Shown: piece after piece, positions 26,953 through 36,028 of the stretch
Layout of the letters: the number at the start of each line of letters is the position of its first letter
Numbering within the stretch: position 1 is the first letter of the stretch
Assembly (NCBI GenBank): GCA_029776225.1
Contig: JAKOTR010000053.1
Location: 496,001-560,000, forward strand
Reading direction: 5' to 3'
DNA length: 64,000 nt
Source: Acidobacteriota bacterium
Lineage (GTDB): Bacteria; Acidobacteriota; Terriglobia; Bryobacterales; Bryobacteraceae
Made by a program: the position numbers and the translations under genes
The notes under the pieces: generated by a model
Databases searched by the model: none
What the model was told of the DNA's origin: nothing
What the model saw: the letters and a program-made list of their open reading frames with translations, nothing else

Positions 26953-28005
26953 CTACTTGTTCGCGGGCGTCTGTGCAGGTGACGAGGGCTGCTGCACCTC
27001 CATCGTCACCTCGATGGCTTCTTCTTTGATTTCGACGCTCTTCTGCACCGAGTTGAGCCATTCCTGGAACCGTAAGTGCCTAAGTTCGTTAGCCACGTTG
27101 TTGCGCACCTGCTCGAAAGGCGGCGCGCCCGATTCCTCGATCCGGAACAGGTAAAATCCGCTCGGCTGGCGCACCGGGCCGACCACTTCGCCAACCTTCG
27201 CCCCAAAAACGGCCGTCTTCACCGCCTCGGGAATCTGGTCGGATTTCCTGATCGTGCCGAAGTCCCCGTCCTTGGCCGCCGAGACCGGGTCGCCCGAGTG
27301 CTCCTTCGCCAGCTTCACGAAATCGGCCCCTTCCCGAATCTGCTTCAGCAAGCTTTCGGCCTTGGCCTTCGCCTCGTCTTCGGTCAGAACCTTGTTGCCC
27401 TGCTCATCGGCCTTCGACACGGGCTCGGAGCTGAACGGAATGTAGATGGCCTTCACCCTGGCTTGCGCGTACCGGTCTTTGTTGGCCTCGTAGTGTTTCC
27501 TCTGGTCCTCCTCGGGTACCTCGATTTCGGTCATTCTTCTGTTGATCTCCGCTTGCAGCAGCAACTGCATCCGCATGTTTTTCAGCGATTCCTTCCACGG
27601 CGATTGCTGGTCCAGCTTCGCTTTCTCCGCCTCCGCCGAAAGGCGCTTCATCACGCCGTACTGCTCCAGAAACAGCCGGCGGTTCTGCAGCGCCTGCTGC
27701 TGGGTTGCCGGCGACATCGTGCGCAGAATCGCCTGAAGGTCGCCCGCCGTCACCTGCTCGCCGTCTACCGTGGCAACAACCCTGTCGGGCGGCATCGTCA
27801 GGAGATTCGCCACGGAAGCGATCGGGACCGACTGCTTCATCGTTGCTTGTGGCGCCGGCGCTTGCGGAACGGCGCCCTGCTGCGGTTTGCCCTGCTCGAG
27901 CGCGGCCTTGGCCGCAGCCTCCATGGCGGCCGTCTGTTCGGGCGTAGGCGCCTGCGCCCACACACCTGTGGCCAGCAGAAAAGATAGCGGAATCAACAGT
28001 TTCAT
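26953..28005 (-). CDS. Periplasmic PpiC-type peptidyl-prolyl isomerase (SurA/PrsA-like)
   Basis: The product has 350 residues. ATG 28005 follows AAGGATCC and opens a signal peptide (MKLLIPLSFLLATGVWAQ). A Pro/Gln/Ala linker leads to a SurA-like N-terminal helical region from about residue 70 (VVATVDGEQVTAGDLQAIL). A single parvulin domain follows from about residue 190: FVKLAKEHSGDPVSAAKDGDFG and AVFGAKVGEVVGPVRQPSGFYLFRI. Such proteins chaperone outer-membrane proteins in the periplasm. The end (VQQPSSPAQTPANK) is unstructured. A metalloprotease-like gene follows on the same strand. Confidence 0.85.
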   Translation of the reverse strand: MKLLIPLSFLLATGVWAQAPTPEQTAAMEAAAKAALEQGKPQQGAVPQAPAPQATMKQSVPIASVANLLTMPPDRVVATVDGEQVTAGDLQAILRTMSPATQQQALQNRRLFLEQYGVMKRLSAEAEKAKLDQQSPWKESLKNMRMQLLLQAEINRRMTEIEVPEEDQRKHYEANKDRYAQARVKAIYIPFSSEPVSKADEQGNKVLTEDEAKAKAESLLKQIREGADFVKLAKEHSGDPVSAAKDGDFGTIRKSDQIPEAVKTAVFGAKVGEVVGPVRQPSGFYLFRIEESGAPPFEQVRNNVANELRHLRFQEWLNSVQKSVEIKEEAIEVTMEVQQPSSPAQTPANK

Positions 28006-28053
28006 ATAGGGATCCTTCGTCGGGGGCAAGCTGCAATTTTATCACGCAGGCTA

Positions 28054-28845
28054 TCAGCCTTTCCGGGCCAATAAAGCCGCCCGCGTCCGCAAGTAGTACT
28101 CCCCGCCCGCCGCCTTCGCCGCCTTTTTCAAATTCCAGAGCAGGGCTTCTTTCCAGCGCGCACCGGCCCGCCCGGCGGCAAAGTCCCCCGCCATGGCAGG
28201 CGGCATCCCGCGCCGGATGGAATACCGTCCCAGAACCAGGCAGTTCCCCGCCTCTTGCGTGCGCATCGTCGGCTCGGAGGTAAACAGGAAACGGATGCCC
28301 GCCTCGATCGCCGCGCGCTCCACCGTCTTAGAGTGATAGCCGCCCGGAACCGAAGCCATCCTCACCGGTTCTCCGAGGATCCCGCTCAGCACCCGCACGC
28401 TCTCGGTCCATTCCCGCACGAGCGGCTCCCACCCGCACTGCGAAATGCGCGCCGGGTGGGAACACGAGTGACTCCCGATGGCGTGGCCCCGCCTGTGCAG
28501 CTCCCTGATCTGGCTGGCGCTCAAAAAGCCCGGCGCCCCGATGTAATCCGTTGTGATGAAGAAGTGGCCCCGCCAGCCGTAGCGCTCGAGCGCCCCGGCC
28601 GCCACCGTCGCCGCGCTCTCTCCTCCGTCGTCGAACGTCAGAAACACGGGGGAGGCGCCGTCGAGGCACTCCTCGTCGTCCACGCGCCGCACGGCGCGCT
28701 CGCCTACCGCCCGCCGTATTTCCGCAAGATGAAGCTCGAATTCGCCCGCGCTCAGCTTGTACCGTTCCGCCCCGTTTCCCGTGAAGCCGCTGCGGCGTCC
28801 CTCCTCCAGGACGTCGTGATACATGATGGCCACACACTTCCGCAT
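28054..28845 (-). CDS. Polysaccharide deacetylase (CE4-like)
   Basis: The product has 263 residues. The NodB-homology signatures are VFLTFDDGGESA (the two Asp, catalytic base and metal) and HAIGSHSCSHPARIS (the two metal-binding His). The PGGYHSKTV region lies further on. Such enzymes remove acetyl groups from chitin-like or exopolysaccharide chains. No signal peptide or membrane anchor is visible: it starts MRKCVAIMYHDVLEEG, so it is cytosolic or uses the start of an exopolysaccharide assembly pathway. It lies 43 bp behind an acetyltransferase-like gene on the same strand, the pair suggesting capsule or exopolysaccharide modification. Confidence 0.8.
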   Translation of the reverse strand: MRKCVAIMYHDVLEEGRRSGFTGNGAERYKLSAGEFELHLAEIRRAVGERAVRRVDDEECLDGASPVFLTFDDGGESAATVAAGALERYGWRGHFFITTDYIGAPGFLSASQIRELHRRGHAIGSHSCSHPARISQCGWEPLVREWTESVRVLSGILGEPVRMASVPGGYHSKTVERAAIEAGIRFLFTSEPTMRTQEAGNCLVLGRYSIRRGMPPAMAGDFAAGRAGARWKEALLWNLKKAAKAAGGEYYLRTRAALLARKG

Positions 28846-28888
28846 CCCCGCCCCCCTGTGCCGGCCCGCCGCCCGGACCGTGTTCCGT

Positions 28889-29980
28889 TCAGAGATGAAT
28901 CGGGCCGTCCCCGTCGCCCCGGTTCAAGTGCATCTCACTGAACGTCGCCTCGAAAGGCTCCAGCAATTCCGCCAGCTTGCTTGCAGCCGCAAAAACGAAG
29001 TTCGACGGCCCCCGAAGGAACCCACACGCCCCCAGAGCGTTTCCCCATGCGCGATGCGCCTGGTTGGAAACAAGCAATTCGCATCCGCGCTCGCGCAGGA
29101 ATTGTTCCGCCGCCGCCGCGACCGCCTCCGCATCCTCCGGCAGCGCCATGCAATCGGCGATCGTCCCAACCCGCAGGTTTCCGAAATGCCGGTGGTCGCG
29201 CATCTCGGTGTCGAGCGCGATCGCCCACCCGATGGTCCTGCCCCCGCGGCTCACCTTCAGCCCCAGAAACCGTCCGTGTGAAGCCGGGTAAAGCTGGTTG
29301 AGAGCGCGGCTGTCACGCACCCCGACAAGCGCGTACCGGCTGTGTGCCCGTTCCCAGATTTCGTCCGCCCAGCCGCCGAAACCGCGGAACTGCTCCACCT
29401 CGCAGTCCGTTTTTCTGCGACGCATCGCAGCCAGGCGCTGCGCGGCGCGGATCGCCAGCCAGCCGGTTCCCGTCACGCGCGCCGCCTCCGCGGCAAGCTG
29501 GCGGCCCCGGTTCTCCCTCAGCAGACGGATCTCCCGCAGAAACCGCCCTACGTCCAGCACTTTGAAGTAAAACGGGACCGGCAGCAGCCGCCAGCGCATC
29601 GCCCTCAGCATGCGGGGCAGAGCGAATTCGCTACCGCCCATCCCGAGCGCGAAAAGCAGTGGTTCCTCGGCCAGCGCCGCGCGCAGCATTTGCGGTCCCA
29701 CGCCGGCGTACGCCCGGTTCCACGTGCCTTCGGAAACCGGCTGCCGGTAGTGCGCCAGACGGATGATTCTTCCGCGCACCGAAAACTCCTGCCGGCGCAG
29801 GATGTAGCCGCCTCGCACCTCGCAGCCCTCAAGCGCCAGAAAGTAGTTCTCGGATTCCCCCTGCGCGGGATATTCGGGAAGAAAAAACTCGCTGGAGCCC
29901 GTGGCCGCCGCCATCCGGAGATTGAATTCCTTCACGGCCGGCGCGTACTCGTGGGAGTGGGGCCTGACAGTCGTGGACAT
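28889..29980 (-). CDS. Acetyltransferase-like (GNAT/FemAB-like) protein
   Basis: The product has 363 residues, soluble, without signal peptide. The N-terminus (EYAPAVKEFNLRMAAATGSSEFFLPEYP) and the core FFLALEGCEVRGGYILRR-type strand resemble GNAT folds. A second half contains FLGLKVSRGGRTIGWAIALD and a C-terminal CELLVSNQAHRAWGNALGACGFLRG. Two tandem GNAT-like halves are therefore likely. Genes of this type are often found beside polysaccharide deacetylases in exopolysaccharide loci, as here (43 bp gap). The exact acyl donor and acceptor are unknown. Family assignment is by general appearance only. Confidence 0.45.
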   Translation of the reverse strand: MSTTVRPHSHEYAPAVKEFNLRMAAATGSSEFFLPEYPAQGESENYFLALEGCEVRGGYILRRQEFSVRGRIIRLAHYRQPVSEGTWNRAYAGVGPQMLRAALAEEPLLFALGMGGSEFALPRMLRAMRWRLLPVPFYFKVLDVGRFLREIRLLRENRGRQLAAEAARVTGTGWLAIRAAQRLAAMRRRKTDCEVEQFRGFGGWADEIWERAHSRYALVGVRDSRALNQLYPASHGRFLGLKVSRGGRTIGWAIALDTEMRDHRHFGNLRVGTIADCMALPEDAEAVAAAAEQFLRERGCELLVSNQAHRAWGNALGACGFLRGPSNFVFAAASKLAELLEPFEATFSEMHLNRGDGDGPIHL

Positions 29981-30098
29981 TCCCTCTGCTCAGACCGGTT
30001 CTTAACCTAATATTACAATTTGTTAATCCTACGAGTCTGGCGGCGATTCACGGCCACCCCTGAAGGAGACGAAAAGAGCGTGTTAGCATCAAAAAACG

Positions 30099-30551
30099 AT
30101 GCGAACTGTCCCCAGTTGGGATGCCTATTACCTGGAGATTTGCCGCGTTGTCGCCTGCCGCAGCAAGGACCCGAATACTCAGGTCGGCTGCGTCATCGTA
30201 GGGCCGCATCACGAGATCCGGTCCACGGGCTATAACTCGTTTCCGCGGGGGATTCGCGACAACGTCCCCGAGCGCTTCGAGCGCCCCACCAAATATCTCT
30301 GGATCGAGCACGCCGAACGCAACGCCATCTGCAACGCCGCCCGCGCCGGCACGTCCACGGAGGGTTGCACGCTCTATGTGGAGATCATGCCGTGCATGGA
30401 TTGCGCGCGAGCCATCGTGCAGGCGGGCATCACCGAGGTGGTCATTTCGGCGGCGCGCATGAGCGCCTACTCCAGCGAATACTACAACGAGCACTTCGGG
30501 ATCGTTGAGGTCCTCTTCCAGGAAGCGGGAGTCCGCGTCCGCCGCGTCTAG
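30099..30551 (+). CDS. dCMP deaminase family protein
   Basis: The product has 150 residues. The zinc site of cytidine/deoxycytidylate deaminases is complete: H71 and E73 in WIEHAERNA, C99 and C102 in MPCMDC. The N-terminus MRTVPSWDAYYLEICRVVACRSKDPNTQVG is typical of dCMP deaminases and ComEB. The enzyme makes dUMP from dCMP for thymidylate synthesis in the cytosol. No ribosome-binding site is obvious before ATG 30099 (AAAAAACG), so translation may be weak. It is an isolated gene between a divergent acetyltransferase-like gene and a sugar isomerase-like gene. Confidence 0.85.
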   Translation: MRTVPSWDAYYLEICRVVACRSKDPNTQVGCVIVGPHHEIRSTGYNSFPRGIRDNVPERFERPTKYLWIEHAERNAICNAARAGTSTEGCTLYVEIMPCMDCARAIVQAGITEVVISAARMSAYSSEYYNEHFGIVEVLFQEAGVRVRRV

Positions 30552-30621
30552 CTTTCCGGCGTCCCGCGCTGCCCGAACTGCGCACTTTTGCGCCTCAGGA
30601 CACCTCCGGTTGAAGTAGCAT

Positions 30622-31800
30622 ATGGGCATGCTTTACACGAGACGGGACTTAGGAAGAATTGCACTAGCAACGGGATTCATTTCGGGATCCACCGCGAGAC
30701 TGATGGGCGCTGCCAAGCCCAATTCACTCATCAAGGGAGTTCAAATCGGCGTTATCACGTACAGCTACCGCAGCATGCCGGATCAAAGCGCGGAAGCGAC
30801 GCTGAAGTACTGCATCGATTCCGGCATCAGCGCAATCGAGTTGATGGGCGACCCGGTGAACGACTGGGCGCGGAAGAAAGGGAAGTGGGATTCGAGTCCG
30901 GCTGCCGCTGCGGCTGCGGCGGCGGCTGAGTCGATGAGAGCGGCCGGGCGTGGAGGCCCGGGCGCACGTCCTCAGGGCACGCCAAGCCGCCGTCCGCCGT
31001 CTTACGCGCCGGTTGCGGGCATGAAGACCGGCTGGGGCAACGACCAGCCTGCCGGGCAGTGGAACGGACAAGCTTGCCCCGAGCGGCGGCCCCCCGCGCC
31101 GCCCAAACCTGCGGCAGGCAGACCGCCGCGCCGCGAGCCAACGCCGGAGCAGAAAGCCGCGAGGGAGGCCGAGCGCAAGTGGCGTCTGGGCCTGTCCATG
31201 GACATCTTCAAGGAGTTGCGCAAGCTGTACAACGACGCCGGCGTGAGCATCTACGCCGTCAAGGACGTCCGGCAGGAGACGGATGAGGACCTTGAGTACA
31301 CGTTCACGGTGGCCCGGACCCTCGGCGCCAGCCACGTCACCCTCGAGTTGCCTTCCGGCCCGAACGCCGCGGCAACGCTGAAGCGCCTGGGCGACGCCGC
31401 GCTGAAGTACAAGATGTTCGTCGCCTACCACACCCACGAACAGGGGAGCATGACCGCCTTCGACGAGGCGTTCTCGCTTTCCAAAGGCAACATGGCGAAC
31501 ATCGACTTCGGGCACTTCATCGCGAATCCGAATGCGGGCGGCACGCCGATGGACTTTCTCAAGAAGTTCCACTCCAGGATTTCGAGCTGCCACATTAAGG
31601 ACCGCACGACTGTCGAGCACTGTGCGCTAAACCTGCCGTGGGGGTACGGCGAAACGCCGATCAAAGAAATCCTCGAGTTGATCTCGAAAAACCGGTGGCA
31701 GATCCCGGCCACGATTGAGCTGGAGTACGCAATCCCGCCGGATTCGGATGCGGTGAAGGAAGTCGCCAGATGCCTGGAGTACTGCCGCAAGGTCTTGTAA
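30622..31800 (+). CDS. Sugar phosphate isomerase/epimerase-like TIM barrel with a Pro/Ala-rich insert
   Basis: The product has 392 residues. It starts MGMLYTRRDLGRIALATGFISG, a Tat-like twin-arginine leader. The TIM-barrel parts match xylose-isomerase-like epimerases: IQIGVITYSYRSM-type start, CIDSGISAIELMG, FVAYHTHEQG, MANIDFGHFIAN, FHSRISSCHIKDRT and ATIELEYAIP with the final metal Glu. The barrel is interrupted at about residues 90-180 by a long Ala-run followed by a Gly/Pro/Arg-rich segment with no sign of a fold. Such Tat-exported sugar isomerase-like proteins are frequent in Acidobacteria and Planctomycetes, usually of unknown substrate. It overlaps the following GH51 gene by 31 bp. Confidence 0.75.
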   Translation: MGMLYTRRDLGRIALATGFISGSTARLMGAAKPNSLIKGVQIGVITYSYRSMPDQSAEATLKYCIDSGISAIELMGDPVNDWARKKGKWDSSPAAAAAAAAAESMRAAGRGGPGARPQGTPSRRPPSYAPVAGMKTGWGNDQPAGQWNGQACPERRPPAPPKPAAGRPPRREPTPEQKAAREAERKWRLGLSMDIFKELRKLYNDAGVSIYAVKDVRQETDEDLEYTFTVARTLGASHVTLELPSGPNAAATLKRLGDAALKYKMFVAYHTHEQGSMTAFDEAFSLSKGNMANIDFGHFIANPNAGGTPMDFLKKFHSRISSCHIKDRTTVEHCALNLPWGYGETPIKEILELISKNRWQIPATIELEYAIPPDSDAVKEVARCLEYCRKVL

Positions 31801-33824
31801 AACGCGCCTTCGCGTTACTGTGCCTGCTGGCAATTCCCGGCCGGCCGCAGACCATATTTACGCGGACGGCCGGGGCCGCGGTCGAGATAGAAATCAACGC
31901 CGCGAAGACGGCCGGCTACACGATTCCGCGAACCATCTGGGGCACGTTTCTGGAACCGATCGGCCGCTCGATTTACGGGGGCTTGTGGGCGCAGTTGCTG
32001 GAGAATCCGAGCTTCGAAGCTGGCCTGTGGAGCGTGGCCCAGATCCGGCGCATGGTAGACCAGCAGCCGGACCTTGCCCGCGCCTCCGGACTCGGCCTTC
32101 CACTGCCCTGGGAACCGCTCTACTACGACCAGGAGCAACGATACGAGCCGCGCTGGGGCGACGCGGCGAACTCCTCGCGCTCGCTGATGGTGATGGCGCT
32201 TCCCGGAAAACAGACCGGGGTGCGGCAAGAGGTCTACCTTCCCGCGCACAGGATCCGTAAGTACCGGGGCAGCCTGTACGCGAAACACCTGAGCGGGCCG
32301 GCGGCCATCGAGGTGTCCGTGCGCAAGCGGAACCGGCAGGAAAACGTGCTCGCGCGCGCCCGCCTGGAGCTTTCGGGCAGTGGCTGGAAGCGGTACGACT
32401 TCGCGCTCGAGGTGGAGCCGGGCGCGCTGGCGCGGCTTGAACCGGCAGATTTCGCCGTCGCGGTGGAAGACGAAGCCCGCGTGCTGCTCGACCAGGTGAC
32501 TCTCTTCCCCGCGGACGCAATCGACGGCCTGGATCCGGAGATGATCGCGCTCGCACGCGAGCTGAAAACGCCGCTGGTGCGCTTCGGCGGCAATTTCACT
32601 TCGGGTTATCACTGGCGCGACGGCATCGGGCCCCAGGACAAGCGCGTCAGCATGCTGAACCAGGCCTGGGGAATTCCCGAGTACAACTCCTTCGGCACGG
32701 ACGAATTCCTGCGCTTCTGCAAGCTGATCGGCGCCGAGCCGCAGATCGCCGTGAACCTCGGCAGCGGCACGCCGGAGGAGGCGGCCGGATGGGTGAAGTA
32801 CGTCAACGAGCGCTGGAACGGCCGCTCGGGCGGCTTGCTCTGGGAACTGGGCAACGAACTGTGGGGTACTTTTCAGATCGGCTACCCGACGCTGGAGCGC
32901 GTGGCCGATCGCACACGGACTTTCAGCGAGGCGATCCGCCGCATTGATCCCCGCGCGCGGCTGATCGCCACCGGGCAGGATCCCGACCATTTCCGCGAAT
33001 GGAACGCCGTACAGCTCGCGAACGCACCCGAGGCGTTTGAATACCTGGCGACGCATTTCGTGGTCGGCGCGAACGTGCGGCGGCCGAATGCGACGGCGGA
33101 GTTCATCGCGCGGTCTTCGTTCGCGCTTCCGGTGGGACTCGAACGGCTGCTGCGCGAGATGAAGGCGCAGATTGACGCCCATGAGCGGGCGCGCGGCCGG
33201 GTCCGGATCGCGTTTACCGAATGGCTGTTCCACGGCAGCGACGACCGCGTGCCGCGGTTCAGCAACATGGGAGGAGCGATCTGCGCGGCGGGGTTCCTGA
33301 ACACCCTGATGCGCGTGGCGGACTTCACCCCGATCGCCAACATGACGGGCCTCATCGAGTTCGGCGGCATCTGGAAGAAGCGCGGCCAGGTCTTCGCGGT
33401 CCCGGCCTATTGGGCTTTCCGAATGTACTCGAACGCGGACGTGACCCGGCCCGTGGAGACGCGCGTGGCCGCGGACGCTTACGACATCGAGCAGGGCAAC
33501 AGCCGCATCCCGGAGATCCGCGATGTGCCCTTCCTGGACGTAGTGGCGGCTCTCAACGACTCGGGCACGCGGCTCACCCTTTTCTGCGTAAACCGCGACA
33601 CGCAGCGCGACCTGCCGGCGGCGATCTCGTTTTCCGGATTCAAACCAGCCCGGCGCGCGCGCGTTCAGACGCTGGCCGCGGTCAGCATCTATCAACCGAA
33701 CGATGAAATCCGCCCGGAGGCGGTGCGCCCGGTGGAGAGCGCGCTGGAGGTATCTGCGCCGCGGTTCGAGTATCTGTTCCCGCGCGCGAGCGTGACAGTG
33801 ATCGAGTTCAACGCGGGAACCTGA
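31770..33824 (+). CDS. Secreted alpha-L-arabinofuranosidase-like protein, GH51
   Basis: The product has 684 residues. ATG 31770 lies inside the previous gene (31-bp overlap, AAGGA 10 bases upstream) and opens a signal peptide (VKRAFALLCLLAIPGRPQ). A carbohydrate-binding-like beta domain (residues ~75-260, with FEAGLWSV and a SGSGWKRYDFALEVEPGALA-type strand) precedes a clan GH-A barrel. The acid/base is E363 in WELGNELWG and the nucleophile E484 in AFTEWLF, with RFGGNFTSGYHWRDGIGP near the start of the barrel. GH51 enzymes release arabinose from arabinan and arabinoxylan. Location is periplasmic or extracellular. Coupling with the sugar isomerase-like gene suggests joint use on a pentose-rich polymer. 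Confidence 0.82.
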   Translation: MPGVLPQGLVKRAFALLCLLAIPGRPQTIFTRTAGAAVEIEINAAKTAGYTIPRTIWGTFLEPIGRSIYGGLWAQLLENPSFEAGLWSVAQIRRMVDQQPDLARASGLGLPLPWEPLYYDQEQRYEPRWGDAANSSRSLMVMALPGKQTGVRQEVYLPAHRIRKYRGSLYAKHLSGPAAIEVSVRKRNRQENVLARARLELSGSGWKRYDFALEVEPGALARLEPADFAVAVEDEARVLLDQVTLFPADAIDGLDPEMIALARELKTPLVRFGGNFTSGYHWRDGIGPQDKRVSMLNQAWGIPEYNSFGTDEFLRFCKLIGAEPQIAVNLGSGTPEEAAGWVKYVNERWNGRSGGLLWELGNELWGTFQIGYPTLERVADRTRTFSEAIRRIDPRARLIATGQDPDHFREWNAVQLANAPEAFEYLATHFVVGANVRRPNATAEFIARSSFALPVGLERLLREMKAQIDAHERARGRVRIAFTEWLFHGSDDRVPRFSNMGGAICAAGFLNTLMRVADFTPIANMTGLIEFGGIWKKRGQVFAVPAYWAFRMYSNADVTRPVETRVAADAYDIEQGNSRIPEIRDVPFLDVVAALNDSGTRLTLFCVNRDTQRDLPAAISFSGFKPARRARVQTLAAVSIYQPNDEIRPEAVRPVESALEVSAPRFEYLFPRASVTVIEFNAGT

Positions 33825-33883
33825 ATTGTATCCGCCCTCCTTCTGCGGAAAACTGATTACAAGGGTTCCCACAAGAGGGGTTC

Positions 33884-34483
33884 ATGGCAAGGTACACTGG
33901 GCCGAAATTTCGAATTTCCCGGAGAGAGGGCGTAAACCTGACCGGCACGACATCGCCGCGGCTGGAGAAGGTGCTGGGAATCCTGCCGGGCCAGCAGCGC
34001 CAGCGCAGGCGGCAGGCCGGGGATTACAAGCTGCGGCTGCGGGCCAAGCAGCGGGTGAAGGCGCAGTACGGCGTCCTTGAGCGCCAGTTCCTGAGATACA
34101 TCAGGGAAGCGCAGCGGCTGCCCGGCCCCACGGGTTTCAACCTGCTCCAACTGCTCGAGCGGCGGCTGGACAACGTCGTCTACCGCGCCGGTTTCGCACG
34201 CACGCGGCCGATGGCCCGCCAGCTCGTCACCCACGGCCACCTCACGGTGAATGGCCGGCGCGTGAACATCCCCTCTTATCTCGTGAAGACCGGCGACGCG
34301 GTTGCGCTTCGCCAGTCCGCCATCAAGATCCCCGTTGTCGAGGAGGAGATGGCTACGCGCGGCGTGACGGCTTCCTGGCTGGAACGGGACGGAGCCAGCG
34401 TCCGGATCACCGGGACACCACGGCGCGAGGATATCGACGCGGACATCCGGGAAGACCTGATCGTCGAGTTTTACGCCCGGTAA
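33884..34483 (+). CDS. rpsD: 30S ribosomal protein S4, cysteine-free form
   Basis: The product has 199 residues. It starts [19 protein letters not shown] after GAGGGG. The S4 RNA-binding domain follows: [28 protein letters not shown] and [17 protein letters not shown]. No Cys is present, so it is the zinc-independent C-minus form. S4 binds the 5' domain of 16S rRNA early in assembly and can regulate its own operon. Here it is a single gene between GH51 and mrp, away from S11, RpoA and L17, where rpsD usually sits. It may be the only copy or a second, relocated one. The gene looks intact and complete. Confidence 0.95.
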   Translation: MARYTGPKFRISRREGVNLTGTTSPRLEKVLGILPGQQRQRRRQAGDYKLRLRAKQRVKAQYGVLERQFLRYIREAQRLPGPTGFNLLQLLERRLDNVVYRAGFARTRPMARQLVTHGHLTVNGRRVNIPSYLVKTGDAVALRQSAIKIPVVEEEMATRGVTASWLERDGASVRITGTPRREDIDADIREDLIVEFYAR

Positions 34484-34487
34484 ACGA

Positions 34488-35321
34488 CTAATCCGTCACT
34501 TCGATTTTGGGCGCCTTGGGCGCGCCCACCTGCTCGAGACGGGCGATCATATTTTCCGCGAGCTTGTAGAAGGGCGCCGCGTGCGGATCGTCCGGCTTGC
34601 GCAGCGCAACCGGCTCGCCCGAGTCCCCGCCCGCGCGAACTTTAGGATCGAGCGGCACTTCGCCCAGGAAGTTCACGCCCATCTGTGCGGCCGTGCGCTG
34701 CCCTCCCCCGTAGCTGAATACATCCACGCGCTCGTTGCAATGCGGACAAACCAAGTAGCTCATGTTCTCGACGATGCCGAGAATTTCCACCCGCACCTGC
34801 CGGAACATGTGCACCGCCTTGCGGCCGTCCTCGAGCGAAACGTCAGAAGGCGTGGTCACGACGATGGCGCCGGTGATCAGCGTGGTCTGAATCAGGCTGA
34901 GCTGCACGTCGCCGGTTCCGGGCGGCAGATCGATCAGGAGGTAATCCAGCTCGCCCCAGTCCACGCGGCGCAGAAACTGCTGCATCACGTTGTGCAGCAT
35001 CGGGCCGCGCCAGATCAGCGGCTTGTCGCCGGGACTGATGAATCCCATGGACATCAGGCGCAGGCCGTGGCGCTCGATGGGCAGGATGCGTTCGCCGAGG
35101 GCCTGGGGCGTCTCCTCGACGCCAAGCATCAGCGGCACGTTGGGTCCGTACACATCGGCATCGAGCAGCCCTACCCGATGCCCCAGCTTGGCGAGCGCCA
35201 GCGCCAGGTTCACGGAAATGGTCGTCTTGCCGACGCCCCCCTTTCCGGAACCGATCGCGATAAGGTTCCTGACACCGGGAATCGGGAGTCTGGGCATCTC
35301 GCCCTCGTGTGTATGAGCCAT
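34488..35321 (-). CDS. mrp: Mrp/NBP35-family Fe-S cluster carrier ATPase
   Basis: The product has 277 residues. The deviant P-loop GSGKGGVGKTT (residues 24-34) belongs to the ParA/MinD-type Mrp family; LLDADVYGPN and LIDLPPGTGDVQLS give the Walker A' and B regions. CPHC near residue 194 is the Fe-S-binding pair. Mrp proteins transfer Fe-S clusters to apo-enzymes in the cytosol. The N-terminal MIP18 (DUF59) domain of many bacterial Mrp proteins is absent; a short His/Glu tail (MAHTHEGEMPRLPIPGV) takes its place. It is convergent with rpsD, 4 bp apart. Confidence 0.9.
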   Translation of the reverse strand: MAHTHEGEMPRLPIPGVRNLIAIGSGKGGVGKTTISVNLALALAKLGHRVGLLDADVYGPNVPLMLGVEETPQALGERILPIERHGLRLMSMGFISPGDKPLIWRGPMLHNVMQQFLRRVDWGELDYLLIDLPPGTGDVQLSLIQTTLITGAIVVTTPSDVSLEDGRKAVHMFRQVRVEILGIVENMSYLVCPHCNERVDVFSYGGGQRTAAQMGVNFLGEVPLDPKVRAGGDSGEPVALRKPDDPHAAPFYKLAENMIARLEQVGAPKAPKIEVTD

Positions 35322-35356
35322 TATCTGCTATGGTAGCGTAACCGTCAGTGTGTCTT

Positions 35357-36028
35357 ATGAGGAAGCGTGCCGCGCAACTCGTCTTCTTCCTTGTCCTGCT
35401 GGCGTGTGCGTACTTCGTGCCGGCGGGCGGCGCCGGGTTCGCGATGGCGTGGGCGCTGCTGGGGCTTTATGTCTTCGGGATGGCTGTTACCACCGCGCTC
35501 TTGCTCGCGCGCAACCCCGGCCTGATCGCGGAGCGGGCCGCCATGCACGCAGGCGCGAAGCGGTGGGATAAGCCATTCGCGGCCATTCTGGGGTTACTCG
35601 GGCCGGCGGCCACATGGCTCGTGGCGGGGCTGGACGCCCGTTTCGGATGGACGCCGCACTTCCCGCGCGAGGCGCAACTGGCCACCCTCGTTATCGCGGC
35701 GCTGGGCTACGCGCTCACAAGCTGGGCCATGGTTTCGAATCCGTTCTTTTCCGGCTTCGTGAGAATACAAAAGGAGCGCGGGCATAGGGTGGCGTCGGGC
35801 GGCCCTTACCGGATTGTGAGGCATCCGGGGTACGTCGGGATTCTCACGCTGGCGCTGGCGACGCCGTTCGTGCTCGGCTCGGTGTGGGCGCTGATTCCGG
35901 CGGGATTGACGGCGGTGGCCGGAGTGATTCGCACGGCGCTCGAAGACCGCACGCTTCGCCGCGAGCTCGACGGCTACGAAGCCTATGCGAGAGCGGTGCG
36001 CTACCGGCTGGTACCCGGAATCTGGTGA
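35357..36028 (+). CDS. Isoprenylcysteine carboxyl methyltransferase (ICMT/PEMT)-family membrane protein
   Basis: The product has 223 residues with about five transmembrane segments. The SAM-binding signature of ICMT/PEMT methyltransferases is clear near the C-terminus: SGGPYRIVRHPGYVGIL, then EDRTLRRELDGYEAYARAVRYRLVPGIW. The bacterial members methylate lipids or small hydrophobic acceptors in the inner membrane; true prenyl-cysteine substrates are not expected. ATG 35357 is preferred; an upstream GTG adds three residues. The last 28 bp overlap the convergent TesA-like gene. Confidence 0.82.
   Translation: MRKRAAQLVFFLVLLACAYFVPAGGAGFAMAWALLGLYVFGMAVTTALLLARNPGLIAERAAMHAGAKRWDKPFAAILGLLGPAATWLVAGLDARFGWTPHFPREAQLATLVIAALGYALTSWAMVSNPFFSGFVRIQKERGHRVASGGPYRIVRHPGYVGILTLALATPFVLGSVWALIPAGLTAVAGVIRTALEDRTLRRELDGYEAYARAVRYRLVPGIW

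Noticed and set aside
31815-33872. A 685-codon minus-strand frame opposite the GH51 gene
   Set aside because: Arg/His-rich shadow of a strongly supported enzyme; no start signal.
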